The notes: generated by a model not told the origin, from the letters alone. A stretch of DNA of 64,000 nt from Mesorhizobium ventifaucium (GCF_935822925.1 NZ_CAKXZS010000008.1:124001-188000), one strand, 5' to 3'. Positions 48,651 to 57,990 are shown, numbered from the stretch's first letter. Translations and numbers: made by a program.

Positions 48651-48728
48651 CTTCAGCTCCGCTAAAGTCGCTATATAGTGTGATGACTGCTCGAGAGCAA
48701 CGTAGAGTTTGCGGCTTTCACATGATCG

Positions 48729-49397
48729 TCAGTTTGCCGGCGCCGGATTGGCCGGTGCATTGTCGGCCGGTGGCGCGTTGGTCTCGCTGCCCTCGGGCGC
48801 CGGAGCATCGTCGCCGGTTGCCGGTGCGTCCGCCGCGGGTGCGTCCGCTGCCGGAGGTGTCTCGGCGCCGGTCTCGGGTGCCGGCTGGCTAGGATTGAGC
48901 CTGTTGAGGATCGCGTTTTCCGGATCCTCGGGCAGCAGGCTTTCGAGCTTGGCGCCAATCGATTCGAGCAGCGGCCGCGACTTGGCATCGGCGACCCAGC
49001 CCGGAGCCTTGGGGCCGGCCAGCCAGTTGAAGAACAGCAGGGCCACCGCGACCACCAGGATGCCGCGCGCCGCGCCATAGAGAAAACCAAGCGTGCGATC
49101 GAGCGCGCCGACCCTGGAATCGATGATCCAGTCGGCGAGTTTCATTGTGATGACGGAAACGATGATCAGCGCGACGATGAAGACGATGCCGGCGGCGGCG
49201 GCCATGGCAATCTTCTCATTGTCGACATAGGGCTGAACGTAAGGCAGGACCGGTTGGTAGAAAAAGAACGCTGCCGCGGCCGCCGCTATCCAGGAGATGA
49301 CGGAAAGGATCTCGCGCGAAAAGCCGCGAACCATGGCGAGCATCGCCGAGACCAAGGTGAAGCCGACGAGAATTCCGTCAAGCAGCGTAATCGGCAT
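48729..49397 (-). CDS. cvpA: CvpA-family membrane protein
   Basis: A 222-residue protein with about four N-terminal membrane helices (LLDGILVGFTLVSAMLAMVRG, then VISWIAAAAAAFFFYQPVLP, IVFIVALIIVSVITMKLADW, and GILVVAVALLFFNWLAG) and a Pro/Ala-rich acidic tail. CvpA is needed for colicin V production in E. coli and often sits beside purF; its mechanism is unclear. It lies between radA and purF in one direction. Confidence 0.93.
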   Translation of the reverse strand: MPITLLDGILVGFTLVSAMLAMVRGFSREILSVISWIAAAAAAFFFYQPVLPYVQPYVDNEKIAMAAAAGIVFIVALIIVSVITMKLADWIIDSRVGALDRTLGFLYGAARGILVVAVALLFFNWLAGPKAPGWVADAKSRPLLESIGAKLESLLPEDPENAILNRLNPSQPAPETGAETPPAADAPAADAPATGDDAPAPEGSETNAPPADNAPANPAPAN

Positions 49398-49424
49398 GTC
49401 TTTTGCCCCACTTCATGAGCCGCG

Positions 49425-50828
49425 TCATTCTTGCACGTCGGCGCGGCTGCGCCGTGAGCCGGCTATACGCGCCACGAGATCGGCAAGCTCGGTGGGCTGG
49501 AAAGCGCCGGCCCCTATCCCCCCGGCAAGTTCCTCGCTGCCCAAGGGCAGAACCGCGCTTCCAAAACCCAGCTTTTCGGCTTCCTTCAGGCGCTGCTGCG
49601 CGTGCGCAACCGGCCTCACGGCGCCCGAAAGGCTGATTTCGCCGAAATAGACGCAATCGGCGGGAAGGGCAAGACCAGTGAGCGAGGAAACCAGTGCGGC
49701 CGCCACCGCCAGATCGGCAGCCGGCTCCGAGATACGGTAGCCGCCGGCGACGTTGAGATAGACGTCATGCGTGCCAAAGCGGACTCCGCAATGGGCTTCG
49801 AGAACGGCGAGGATCATCGACAGCCGGGCGCCGTCCCAGCCGACGACGGCGCGACGCGGCGTGCCCAGCGACGACGGCGCCACCAGCGCCTGGATCTCGA
49901 CCAGCACCGGCCTGGTACCTTCCATGCCGGCGAAAACCGCGGCGCCCGGCGCTTTCGCATGGCGTTCGCCGAGAAAAAGCTCGGATGGATTGGCGACCTC
50001 GCGCAGACCCATATCAGACATTTCGAACACGCCGATCTCGTCTGTCGGTCCGAAGCGGTTCTTGACAGTGCGCAGAATGCGGTAGTGGTGGCCGCCTTCG
50101 CCCTCGAAATAAAGCACCGCGTCGACCATATGCTCGATGACGCGCGGCCCGGCGATCTGGCCTTCCTTGGTAACGTGGCCGACGAGCACGATCGCCGCCC
50201 CTGTAGATTTGGCATAGCGGATCATCGCCTGGGCGGCGGCACGCACCTGGGTAACGGTGCCGGGCGCCGAATCGGCCATGTCGGTCCACAAGGTCTGGAT
50301 CGAATCGAGGATCACCAGGTCGGGCCGCTTGCCGTCGGCGATGGTGGCGAGGATGTCCTCGACGTTGGTTTCGGCGGCAAGCTCCACCGGGGTCGAGGCG
50401 ACGCCGAGCCGCTGCGCGCGCAGCCTGATCTGGGCGACCGCCTCTTCGCCCGAGACATAGACGATGCGGTGGCCCTTTGCCGCGAGCGCGGCTGCCGCCT
50501 GGGTCAACAGCGTTGACTTGCCGATGCCGGGATCGCCGCCGACCAGAAGGGCCGAGCCGCGCACGAAACCGCCGCCCGTGGCGCGGTCGAGTTCGCCAAT
50601 GCCGGAAACGATGCGTGGCGCGTCCTCGATGTCGCCGGACAAAGTCGTGAGCACGACTGCGCGGCCCTTGCGCGCATTGCGGGTGTTGGCGGGACCCGAG
50701 CCGATGCCGCCGGACGTGCCTTCCTCGACCAGCGTATTCCACTCGCCGCAGGCATCACATTTGCCGGCCCAGCGCTGATGCACCGAACCGCAATTCTGGC
50801 AAATGAACTGGATGCGCGATTTAGCCAT
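49425..50828 (-). CDS. radA: DNA repair protein RadA
   Basis: RadA is a RecA-like helicase acting in branch migration. The 467-residue protein has an N-terminal four-Cys zinc finger (CQNCGSVHQRWAGKCDACGE), Walker A GDPGIGKSTLLTQAA, the RadA-specific KNRFG motif (TVKNRFGPTDEIGVF) and a C-terminal Lon-protease-like domain (AGGYRISEPAADLAVAAALV). Length and order are standard. It is the first gene of a radA-cvpA-purF run. Confidence 0.97.
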   Translation of the reverse strand: MAKSRIQFICQNCGSVHQRWAGKCDACGEWNTLVEEGTSGGIGSGPANTRNARKGRAVVLTTLSGDIEDAPRIVSGIGELDRATGGGFVRGSALLVGGDPGIGKSTLLTQAAAALAAKGHRIVYVSGEEAVAQIRLRAQRLGVASTPVELAAETNVEDILATIADGKRPDLVILDSIQTLWTDMADSAPGTVTQVRAAAQAMIRYAKSTGAAIVLVGHVTKEGQIAGPRVIEHMVDAVLYFEGEGGHHYRILRTVKNRFGPTDEIGVFEMSDMGLREVANPSELFLGERHAKAPGAAVFAGMEGTRPVLVEIQALVAPSSLGTPRRAVVGWDGARLSMILAVLEAHCGVRFGTHDVYLNVAGGYRISEPAADLAVAAALVSSLTGLALPADCVYFGEISLSGAVRPVAHAQQRLKEAEKLGFGSAVLPLGSEELAGGIGAGAFQPTELADLVARIAGSRRSRADVQE

Positions 50829-50908
50829 GAGATCTCGCCCACTTTTGAAGGGAGGAGGACCGAGACCGTCCGCATTTTCGGCCGGGGTTTGGCGAGCGCG
50901 GATGCAAT

Positions 50909-51426
50909 TCAGCGTTTCTTGGTGAGAGCGCGAACTTCGGCAAGCGACTCGTTGAGCAACTGCGGATCGGGCGATAGCATCTGTGTGTCGTAAATGGAGA
51001 TCATTCCTTGTGTTTGGCCTACAAGCTCAGGCTCCGCTTTCCGCGCCTCCTCATCAATCGCGTCGACGTAAAACAAGAAATTCTGCCCAGCCAGAACAGG
51101 CACGCCGCATCCTCCCATGATCAGAGTGGTCGTGGAAATCACACATTGGGTTCCGGGTTGCCCTTGAACACCTCCATTGTCTCGTAGCGTACGTTAACCA
51201 GTATCCGACTATCACCCTCATCGGCTGGGACAGTTCCAAGTTTTGTTGGACTAAGCTCGGTGGCTGTCACCAAGCTTCGGAACACTAGGGCCGCCTCAGC
51301 AAATGCTCGCTGCGGCGTCCAGTTTGCAGGCATGGAACAAGCTGAAGCGACGTCAGGCAGGACAGCCGCGCTGACGAGCGCGAGAGTCAGAGTGACAGAA
51401 AACCTGAAACGCTCGCCCATGCTCAT
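50909..51426 (-). pseudogene. Secreted NTR/TIMP-like protein gene split by a frameshift
   Basis: The first frame (51426-51139) has a signal peptide ending ...VASACSMPAN and runs AFAEAALVFRSLVTATELSP...RYETMEVFKGNPEPNV, then stops. The second frame (51142-50909) resumes ISTTTLIMGGCGVPVLAGQNFLFYV and ends ALTKKR. Removing one GT from GTGTGATT joins them into one protein with the typical CxM--..VF+..V-EVFKG...CG-V pattern of OB-fold NTR-like domains. The break at GTGTGA also offers a GTG start over the TGA, so coupled expression of two pieces is conceivable. GC is lower than the surroundings. Confidence 0.65.
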
Positions 51427-52913
51427 TCAAACCGATCCGGCAGATGATCCTCTTCGGCGAGGTCGGAGAAGCGAGTGAACTCGCCCTGGAAGGCAAGGCT
51501 AACAGTGCCCGTTGGGCCATGGCGCTGCTTTGCAATGATCACCTCGGCCTTGCCTTGAACCTCTCTCATTTTTGTTTCCCAAGTGAGGTACTCTGGCGTG
51601 TTTTTCTCAGGCTCTTTGTTCTTTATGTAGTATTCCTCGCGATACACAAAGAGCACCACGTCAGCGTCTTGCTCAATTGAGCCTGATTCGCGCAAGTCCG
51701 ACAGCTGAGGATGCTTGTCATCCCGGCTTTCGACTTGTCGCGAAAGCTGTGAAAGAGCAATAATTGGAACATTGAGTTCTTTTCCAAGCGCCTTCAAGCC
51801 GGTGGTAATCTCAGTGATTTCCTGGACGCGGTTTTGCGAGGCTTTGGCGGTCGATCCCTGCATGAGCTGGATGTAATCAATGACCATCACATCTAACCCG
51901 CGCTGGCGCTTAAGACGGCGGGCGCGAGCCGCGAGCTGAGCAATCGAAATACCGCCCGTTTGATCGATGAACAGCGGGCGTTTGTGATTTTCTTGGGTGT
52001 AGGCAACGAGCTTTCCGAAGTCAGCTTCAGTCAGATCGCCACGTCTAATCTTCGATGACGGGATTTCGGTCTGCTCGGAAATGATACGGGTGGCGAGCTG
52101 TTCCGACGACATTTCGAGCGAGAAGAAGCCGACGACGCCGCCATTGGCCGCCTTGAATGAGCCGTCGGCCTGTGGTGCCGGCTCATAGGCGGCAGCGATG
52201 TTGTACGCGATGTTCGTAGCAAGCGAGGTCTTGCCCATGCCGGGGCGACCGGCGATGATGATCAGGTCGGATGGCTGCAGTCCACCCATGCGGTGGTCGA
52301 GATCACGCAGGCCTGTGGCAATACCTGACAGATGGCCGTCGCGCATATAGGCGGCGCTCGCCATGTCGACGGCGTTTTTCAAAGCATCGGAAAAACTCTC
52401 GAAGCCGCCATCGTAGCGGCCGGTCTCGGCCAGTTCGAACAGGCGCCGCTCGGCATCCTCGATCTGCTCGGACGGCGACATGTCGACCGGCGCATCGTAG
52501 GCGATGTTGACCATGTCTTCGCCGACGGTGATCAGAGCGCGCCGCGTGGCGAGATCGTAGATGGCGCGGCCATAGTCGGCGGCGTTGACGACGGTGACCG
52601 CCTCGACGGCCAGCCGCACGATATATTGCGCAACCGTCATGTCGCCGACCTTCTCGTCGGCCGGCAGGAAGGTCTTCAGCGTGATCGGTGTCGCCACCTT
52701 GCCCATGCGGATGAGTTCGGCGGCGACCTCGAAGATTTTTCTGTGCAGCGGCTCGTAGAAATGGCCGGATTTCAGGAAGTCCGACACGCGGTAGAAGGCA
52801 TCGTTGTTGACGAGAATGGCGCCGAGCAGTGCCTGCTCGGCCTCGATGTTGTTCGGTGCCTCGCGATAGAGCGGTTGCTCCGCGACGCCGAATTTTCGCG
52901 CTGCCTCAGCCAT
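51423..52913 (-). CDS. dnaB: Replicative DNA helicase
   Basis: DnaB unwinds DNA at the replication fork. The 496-residue protein has the N-terminal primase-interacting domain (PNNIEAEQALLGAILVN) and the RecA-like motor with Walker A GRPGMGKTSLATNIA, DVMVIDYIQLMQ (Walker B) and LSQLSRQVESRDDKHPQLSD followed by LRESGSIEQDAD. I chose the ATG at MAEAARKFGV. The DNA of the C-terminal third (51423-52070) is clearly poorer in GC and preferred codons than the N-terminal part. Confidence 0.97.
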   Translation of the reverse strand: MAEAARKFGVAEQPLYREAPNNIEAEQALLGAILVNNDAFYRVSDFLKSGHFYEPLHRKIFEVAAELIRMGKVATPITLKTFLPADEKVGDMTVAQYIVRLAVEAVTVVNAADYGRAIYDLATRRALITVGEDMVNIAYDAPVDMSPSEQIEDAERRLFELAETGRYDGGFESFSDALKNAVDMASAAYMRDGHLSGIATGLRDLDHRMGGLQPSDLIIIAGRPGMGKTSLATNIAYNIAAAYEPAPQADGSFKAANGGVVGFFSLEMSSEQLATRIISEQTEIPSSKIRRGDLTEADFGKLVAYTQENHKRPLFIDQTGGISIAQLAARARRLKRQRGLDVMVIDYIQLMQGSTAKASQNRVQEITEITTGLKALGKELNVPIIALSQLSRQVESRDDKHPQLSDLRESGSIEQDADVVLFVYREEYYIKNKEPEKNTPEYLTWETKMREVQGKAEVIIAKQRHGPTGTVSLAFQGEFTRFSDLAEEDHLPDRFE

Positions 52914-53089
52914 GATGTCCCCGAATTTCGATCCCGACCTCTCGATACCAGAACGAGAAAAAGCAGGTGCTGACTTATATGCATCACTCGCGTTCAATCA
53001 GCGTTGATGCCCGCTGTTCACAGGAACGGCAAACCGTCCACAGGACAGAACTCCCGGGCTCTGATTCCATTTGACTCGGCAAGGTCGCG

Positions 53090-53118
53090 ATTCTACGCAA
53101 TGAATTGAACAAATCAAG
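53090..53118 (-). promoter_or_regulatory. dnaB: Sigma-70 promoter of dnaB
   Basis: Read on the minus strand, CTTGAT (-35) and TAGAAT (-10) are separated by exactly 17 bp, a good alphaproteobacterial promoter. Transcription would start near 53083, about 170 nt before the dnaB ATG. The long AT-rich gap suggests a long leader. Confidence 0.65.
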
Positions 53119-53161
53119 AACAAAATCGAAGAGAAGGAGCTGCACAGGAATCGATGCGAGA

Positions 53162-54124
53162 CTAGACTGCGTCGCCCCAGTCCAGCCGTCGAGCCAGCCT
53201 GAACACATCGCCGTCGCGCCTGGTGAATAGTTTCTCGTCGGCACCGCCGTCCTTTTCGCAAAGTTTCAGCAGGACCTTGCCGGAGCCTGATTTCGGCGGT
53301 GCGATCACCCGCGCCTGCGGCGGGGCAACAGCGTGGCGGGAGGCGGCGACGTAGATGAATTTCTCGTCCTCCCATGGCACGTCGGCGTCCTTGGCCAGCC
53401 GGTGCAGGCGCGAACGCGCGACACGGCGCGAAAAATGGCACCAGTCGGGCGGCGCGAGCGGGCAGGGTGACTTATGCGGGCAAGGCGCAAGCACGTGCGC
53501 GCCCGCCTCGATCAGGTGCCGGCGCACCGCAAGGATGCGCTGCCATCCGGCCGGCGTGCCCGGCTCGACGACCAGCAGCGTGTCGTCGGTCAGGTGCCAG
53601 AGCCGGTCGATGAGTTTTGGCAGCGACACCGGTCCGATCTCGTCCAGCACATAGGCGCAGGTGACTAGCTCGGCCGGCTTTAGATCGGCGAGATCGAGGG
53701 TGATATCGCCGGCCAGCCAGGCGACCCTGGCCGTCATCGCCTCAGCGGCAAGCGCCGCGCCGACCCGGCGCACCGCGGCGCTCGCCTCGATCAGCACCGC
53801 CTGCTCGAGGTCGGGCCAGAGATCGAGCGCAGCCCAAAGCACGGTGCCAGGGCCGGCGCCGATATCGAGCAGGGTTTTGAGTGCATAATCGGGCCTTGCC
53901 TCGCTGACCGCATCGAGACTGGCACGAACGGCGGCATAGGTCGCCGGCAGGCGCGTCGCCAGATAAGCCTTGACCGCGATCTCCTCAGCCATATGCAGGC
54001 GGCCGTCGCGCAGTTCGGCGCGATAGCGGTCCGACAGCGTTTTTGCCGCTTGCTTCAGCGTCGGCAGCAGTACTTTTTCGAGGAGGCGCTCGACGCCCTG
54101 TCGAAGCGTGATAGGCAGTTCCAT
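53162..54124 (-). CDS. Rsm22-family methyltransferase-like protein
   Basis: A 320-residue protein with a methyltransferase Rossmann core: LLDIGAGPGTVLWAALDLWP as the SAM loop and YVLDEIGP downstream. The cysteine cluster CPHKSPCPLAPPDWCHF is that of Rsm22, a partner in assembly of the small ribosomal subunit whose relatives bind an iron-sulfur cluster. The last gene before it on this strand (ynfA) is 3 bp upstream. Catalytic activity is unproven for the family. Confidence 0.9.
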   Translation of the reverse strand: MELPITLRQGVERLLEKVLLPTLKQAAKTLSDRYRAELRDGRLHMAEEIAVKAYLATRLPATYAAVRASLDAVSEARPDYALKTLLDIGAGPGTVLWAALDLWPDLEQAVLIEASAAVRRVGAALAAEAMTARVAWLAGDITLDLADLKPAELVTCAYVLDEIGPVSLPKLIDRLWHLTDDTLLVVEPGTPAGWQRILAVRRHLIEAGAHVLAPCPHKSPCPLAPPDWCHFSRRVARSRLHRLAKDADVPWEDEKFIYVAASRHAVAPPQARVIAPPKSGSGKVLLKLCEKDGGADEKLFTRRDGDVFRLARRLDWGDAV

Positions 54125-54127
54125 AGC

Positions 54128-54451
54128 TCAGGCACTCCGAGGTGCGAGCAGGATCACCGAGGCGCCAACGATGCAGAGCGCGGAACCGGCGAGGTCAAAA
54201 CGGTCGGGGGGTACGCCTTCCACCAGCCACAGCCATCCGAGCGAGGCGGCGATATAAATGCCGCCATAGGCGGCATAGGCGCGGCCCGCAGCACTGATGT
54301 CTACCAGCGCTAGCAGGAAGCCGAACAGGGCGAGCGAGACCAGGCCTGGCGCCAGCCACAGCGGCGACTTTTCCAGCCGCCACCACGCCCAGATCGAAAA
54401 GCAGCCGGCGATCTCGGCAAGGGCAGCAACGACGTAGATGAGATAGGTCAT
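54128..54451 (-). CDS. YnfA-family small membrane protein
   Basis: A 107-residue protein of four membrane helices, the YnfA family: [58 protein letters not shown] and [20 protein letters not shown]. The family resembles half of an EamA or an SMR transporter; substrate unknown. A terminator-like hairpin with T-run touches its start codon, leaving no room for a free ribosome site. The rsm22 gene follows after 3 bp. Confidence 0.93.
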   Translation of the reverse strand: MTYLIYVVAALAEIAGCFSIWAWWRLEKSPLWLAPGLVSLALFGFLLALVDISAAGRAYAAYGGIYIAASLGWLWLVEGVPPDRFDLAGSALCIVGASVILLAPRSA

Positions 54452-54452
54452 G

Positions 54453-54486
54453 AAAAAAGGTCTCGCGGCGGCGACGAGACCTTTTT
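54453..54486. terminator. Symmetric terminator hairpin abutting the ynfA start
   Basis: AAAAAAGGTCTCG / CGAGACCTTTTT encloses a nine-base loop. On the minus strand it follows cfa (stop 54537) and ends in TTTTTTC directly before the ynfA ATG, so it both ends the cfa transcript and may attenuate ynfA-rsm22. On the plus strand the same hairpin also ends in a T-run. Confidence 0.8.
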
Positions 54487-54536
54487 CAGCGTGCGGGCCG
54501 GCAATGGCAAGCGGCAATGGCGTGATCGCCGGCAGT

Positions 54537-55826
54537 CTACTCCATATCCGCCACCTTGCGACGCCGAGCGGGCTTGGCGGCAGGGGCTTTTGGGCGATGC
54601 CCCATGTCGCGCAGCTGCAACGCCTTCTCGCATTTGGCCATATAGTCGCGAGACATCGGCAGCGTGTCGTTCTTCTTGGCGATCTGGATTTGGAAGACCA
54701 CGAGATCCTGCCAGCGGAAAGCGGCTTCCGAGGCTGCCAGATAGAACTCCCACATACGGCAAAACCGTTCGTCATAAATCGCCTTGGCCTTGTCGCGGTT
54801 GGCGGCAAAGCGCTCGCTCCAATGCCTCAGCGTCTCGGCATAATGTAGCCGCAGGACTTCGATGTCGGTGACGATGAGGCCCGACTTTTCGATCGCCGGC
54901 ATCACTTCCGAGAGCGACGGGATGTAGCCGCCCGGGAAAATGTATTTGCGGATGAAGGCGCTGGTTGCCCACGGCGCGCCGGAACGGCCGATCGTGTGCA
55001 GCAGCATGACGCCGTCCGGCTTCAAAAGCGTCGCCGATTTGTCGAAGAAGGTGCGGTAGTGGTTGACGCCGACATGCTCGAACATGCCGACCGAGACGAT
55101 GCGGTCGAAACGCTCGTTGAGCTCGCGGTAATCCCTCAATTCGAAATGCACGCGGTTTTCCAGGCCTTGCGCATGGGCGCAGTCGGTGGCGACGCCATGC
55201 TGCTCGGTCGACAGCGTCACACCTTGCACGTCGACGTCGAAGGACTTGGCGAGATAGAGACCGAGCCCACCCCAACCGGAGCCGATGTCGAGCACCGTCT
55301 GGCCGGCCTTCAGCCTGAGCTTGGCGGCAATATGGCGCTTCTTGGCTGCCTGCGCCTCGTCGAGCGTCATGTCCGGCTGCTCGAAATAGGCGCAGGAATA
55401 CTGCATGTCCTCGTCGAGGAAGAGTCTGTAGAGGTCGCCCGACAGATCATAGTGGCGCTGCACGTTGCGGCGCGCGCGCGCTGCCGTGTTGATCTGCTGC
55501 AGGCGGCGGAAAGCGTGACGCAGGCCTTCGATCGCCTTCGACCAGGTGGCATCGATGCCGCCGCTATCCATGTTCTGGAAGGCGATGCGCATCACCCCCA
55601 GCACGCCGCCCTCGAGTATGTCGAGCTCACCGTCCATATAGGCTTCCGGCACCGCCAGCATCGGATCGAAGGTGATGGCGCGCTCGGCATGGGCGGTCTT
55701 GATGTGCATGTGCACCAGATCGCCGCTGCCGTCGCCGAAGATCACCGAGAGGCCTTTCGGTCCGGTGACTTTGAGATTGCCGGTGCGCACCAGGCGGTCG
55801 AGAATGCGTTTCAGCAGAATATTCAT
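54537..55826 (-). CDS. cfa: Cyclopropane-fatty-acyl-phospholipid synthase
   Basis: Cfa uses S-adenosylmethionine to add a methylene bridge to unsaturated chains of membrane lipids. The 429-residue protein has a lipid-binding N-terminal domain (residues 1-120), the [18 protein letters not shown] segment, [17 protein letters not shown], the SAM loop [19 protein letters not shown] and [13 protein letters not shown] chose the ATG at [10 protein letters not shown]. Rhizobial membranes are rich in cyclopropane fatty acids, so this is in keeping with the proposed host. Confidence 0.95.
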   Translation of the reverse strand: MNILLKRILDRLVRTGNLKVTGPKGLSVIFGDGSGDLVHMHIKTAHAERAITFDPMLAVPEAYMDGELDILEGGVLGVMRIAFQNMDSGGIDATWSKAIEGLRHAFRRLQQINTAARARRNVQRHYDLSGDLYRLFLDEDMQYSCAYFEQPDMTLDEAQAAKKRHIAAKLRLKAGQTVLDIGSGWGGLGLYLAKSFDVDVQGVTLSTEQHGVATDCAHAQGLENRVHFELRDYRELNERFDRIVSVGMFEHVGVNHYRTFFDKSATLLKPDGVMLLHTIGRSGAPWATSAFIRKYIFPGGYIPSLSEVMPAIEKSGLIVTDIEVLRLHYAETLRHWSERFAANRDKAKAIYDERFCRMWEFYLAASEAAFRWQDLVVFQIQIAKKNDTLPMSRDYMAKCEKALQLRDMGHRPKAPAAKPARRRKVADME

Positions 55827-55862
55827 GACCAATGTCCCCTCTCGGCCAGACACGCTGTCTCG

Positions 55863-55941
55863 GCGCATGACCCCGAAAATCGAAATCGATTTTCGGGTCA
55901 TGCGCCAACCAAAGTTCTACAGCGTCCTTTGCGCGTCCAAA
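55863..55941. repeat. Dispersed repeat (outer type B copy)
   Basis: A palindrome GGCGCATGACC...GGGTCATGCGCC with CGAAAATCGAAATCGATTTTCG inside is followed by a 25-bp block CTACAGCG...GTCCAAA, identical (inverted) to 11496-11520. It lies in the gap upstream of cfa. Confidence 0.85.
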
Positions 55942-56001
55942 CGACGCGCGGCGTTGTAGTCTGCATCAATATATAGGGGGTCGAAAAGTTCCTTTTGGCA
56001 C

Positions 56002-56028
56002 AAAAAAGCCCGGGCGAGAGGCCCGGGC
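56002..56028 (-). terminator. Rho-independent terminator of the rpsF operon
   Basis: On the minus strand GCCCGGGC-CTCTC-GCCCGGGC is followed by TTTTTTG, 70 bp after the rplI stop. Both arms are eight bases, all G or C, and the T-run is clean. Confidence 0.9.
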
Positions 56029-56098
56029 GTTGGTCCAGAAATGACTGGAAGCCGACGAAACGTTTTAAAGCGCCGCTCTGACGCCTTGTGACATGCAA

Positions 56099-56683
56099 TC
56101 AGCCGTTGTCTTCGCCGCCTTCGAACTCGGCATTGGGATCGAAGAAGTTGTCCGGGCGCGCATTGTCGTTGATGTCGTCGCCATAGATGGCTTCGGCTGT
56201 GGTCAGCGTCTCGCCCTTGGCCTGGCGCTCAGCTTCGTCGGCGGTGCGGGCGATGTTGAGCGTGATGGCGACCTCGACTTCCGGATGCAGCGCGATCGCC
56301 ACATTGGTCAGGCCGATGGTCTTGATCGGCTGGTTGAGCAGGATCTGGTTGCGGTGGACCGAGAAACCTTCCGCCGTCAGCAACTCGGCGATGTCGCGGG
56401 TCGACACCGAGCCGTAGAGCTGGCCGGTTTCACCGGCCGAACGCACGGCGATGAAGCTCTTGCCGTCCAGCTTTTCCGAAATCTGCATCGCCTCGGACTT
56501 GCGCTCGAGGTTGCGGGCTTCGAGCTGGGCGCGCTGGCCTTCGAATTTCTTCTTGTTCGCTTCGTTGGCGCGCAGCGCCTTGCCCTGCGGCAGCAGGAAG
56601 TTGCGGGCGAATCCATCCTTGACCTTGACGGTATCGCCCATCTGGCCGAGGCGGGAAACGCGTTCGAGAAGAATGACATCCAT
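56099..56683 (-). CDS. rplI: 50S ribosomal protein L9
   Basis: A 194-residue L9 with the N-terminal rRNA-binding domain ([20 protein letters not shown], then [19 protein letters not shown]) and a C-terminal domain ([20 protein letters not shown]) joined by a long helix. The C-terminal extension ending ANDEDNG-like acidic residues ([13 protein letters not shown]) is typical of Rhizobiales. It is the third gene of the rpsF-rpsR-rplI operon. Confidence 0.97.
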   Translation of the reverse strand: MDVILLERVSRLGQMGDTVKVKDGFARNFLLPQGKALRANEANKKKFEGQRAQLEARNLERKSEAMQISEKLDGKSFIAVRSAGETGQLYGSVSTRDIAELLTAEGFSVHRNQILLNQPIKTIGLTNVAIALHPEVEVAITLNIARTADEAERQAKGETLTTAEAIYGDDINDNARPDNFFDPNAEFEGGEDNG

Positions 56684-56891
56684 GGTTTTGTTCCTTCGTT
56701 TGGGCGCCAAATCACTGGCATCGACGCCGAATTGTCTGGAACAGGTCAGGAAGCTAAGGGCGTCGCCGCCGATGTCGCTGTCCTGCCTGTCGCGGCAGTT
56801 AGAGGTCTTCACCTCAACCCGGGATTTGATGGCAACCCTGCGGCGCCCGTCGCCGTGGGAAAAGCGGGCGGCGAACCGCCCGCTGGCTAGG

Positions 56892-56940
56892 CCATGATCC
56901 CGAAAAGTGGAAACCGGTTTTCGGAGAAGATCATAGTCAA
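56892..56940. repeat. Dispersed palindrome (type A, copy 4)
   Basis: CATGATCCCGAAAAGTGG...CCGGTTTTCGGAGAAGATCAT forms the same imperfect hairpin as after era. It lies between rpsR and rplI, inside the ribosomal operon. Confidence 0.85.
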
Positions 56941-56950
56941 CTAATCAGTG

Positions 56951-57199
56951 TTAGCGAACCACGTAGGGCAGCAGGCCGAGGAAGCGGGCGCGCTTGATCG
57001 CCTTGGCGAGCTCGCGCTGCTTCTTCTGGCTGACGGCGGTGATGCGCGACGGCACGATCTTGCCGCGTTCGGAAATATAGCGCTGCAGAAGACGTACGTC
57101 CTTGTAGTCGATCTTGGGCGCGTTGGCGCCGGAGAACGGGCAGGTCTTGCGGCGGCGATGGAACGGGCGCCGGGTCGGGATCTGGTTGATGTCGACCAT
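56951..57199 (-). CDS. rpsR: 30S ribosomal protein S18
   Basis: An 82-residue S18 with the conserved block [15 protein letters not shown] start ([20 protein letters not shown]), then [20 protein letters not shown] and [21 protein letters not shown], which pairs with S6 in the 30S platform. Its start overlaps the rpsF stop by one base. Confidence 0.98.
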   Translation of the reverse strand: MVDINQIPTRRPFHRRRKTCPFSGANAPKIDYKDVRLLQRYISERGKIVPSRITAVSQKKQRELAKAIKRARFLGLLPYVVR

Positions 57200-57690
57200 T
57201 ATTCTGCACCCCCTTCAACACCTTCGCGCGGACGGCGCGGGCCACGGTCTGCACCATCGCCACCGAAGCTGCGCGGCGGGCGATCGCCACGGTCGCCGCG
57301 ATCGCGGTCGCCGAACGAGCGTGGGCCACGGTCACGGTCGCCGAAGCCGCCGCGTTCCGAGCGCTCTTCGCGCTTCTGCATCATTGCCGACGGGCCTTCC
57401 TCATGCGCATCGACCTTGATGGTGAGGAAACGCAGCACATCCTCGGACAGGCCCATCTGGCGCTCCATCTCGTTGAGCGCAGCCGGCGGGCAGGTGATGT
57501 CCATCAGCGTGTAGTATGCCTTCCGGTTCTTGTTGACCCGGTAGGTGAGGGACTTCAGTCCCCAGTTCTCGACCCGGCCGACGGACCCGCCATTCGCGGA
57601 GATGACGCCCTTGTACTGTTCGACAAGCGCATCGACCTGCTGCTGCGAGAGGTCCTGCCGGGCAAGAAACACATGTTCGTAAAGAGCCAT
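57199..57690 (-). CDS. rpsF: 30S ribosomal protein S6 with RG-rich tail
   Basis: A 163-residue S6: ferredoxin-like body ([40 protein letters not shown]) followed by a long low-complexity tail rich in Arg, Gly and Asp (about residues 108-163, repeats of [14 protein letters not shown] type). S6 binds S18 next to it. It is the first gene of the operon; the tail is longer than in most proteobacterial S6. Confidence 0.97.
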   Translation of the reverse strand: MALYEHVFLARQDLSQQQVDALVEQYKGVISANGGSVGRVENWGLKSLTYRVNKNRKAYYTLMDITCPPAALNEMERQMGLSEDVLRFLTIKVDAHEEGPSAMMQKREERSERGGFGDRDRGPRSFGDRDRGDRGDRPPRSFGGDGADRGPRRPREGVEGGAE

Positions 57691-57851
57691 ATTGTTCTTT
57701 GCCTTTCTTCGTTTCTCTCCCGGCCCCGGCGGCAAAAGCCTCTGCAACTTCTCTGACCCGGCGATCCCTAGCGGGGCGGGGAAGAAAGGAGCATGACGAG
57801 ACGGTCGAGAGCGGAGACACGGGAGGCGGAAGCGCTTCTGGCTCCACACGA

Positions 57852-57868
57852 AGGTTTTCTAGAAACCT
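57852..57868. promoter_or_regulatory. Hairpin-like dyad in the rpsF leader
   Basis: AGGTTTTCTAGAAACCT is a near-perfect dyad about 170 nt upstream of the rpsF ATG, within the predicted leader. S6 and S18 autoregulate through their mRNA leader in several bacteria. Whether this dyad belongs to such a structure is unknown. Confidence 0.3.
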
Positions 57869-57914
57869 CCGGCCCTCCGTTCAGCCCCCAGCAAGGACCG
57901 GCAGATTGCGGGCG

Positions 57915-57943
57915 TCTATACAGGAATTTGGCCGCAAGACAAG
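57915..57943 (-). promoter_or_regulatory. Sigma-70 promoter of the rpsF operon
   Basis: On the minus strand CTTGTC (-35) and TATAGA (-10) are 17 bp apart. The start would lie near 57908, giving a leader of about 215 nt. Confidence 0.6.
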
Positions 57944-57990
57944 GGCGAGCCAAAAAACCCCCGCGCTTAGGACGACATGTCGCGGCATCT

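Noticed and set aside
54453..54486. Guanidine-type riboswitch ahead of ynfA
   Set aside because: SMR-like genes are often under such riboswitches, but here I see one hairpin with no ACGR loops or second stem; a terminator suffices.
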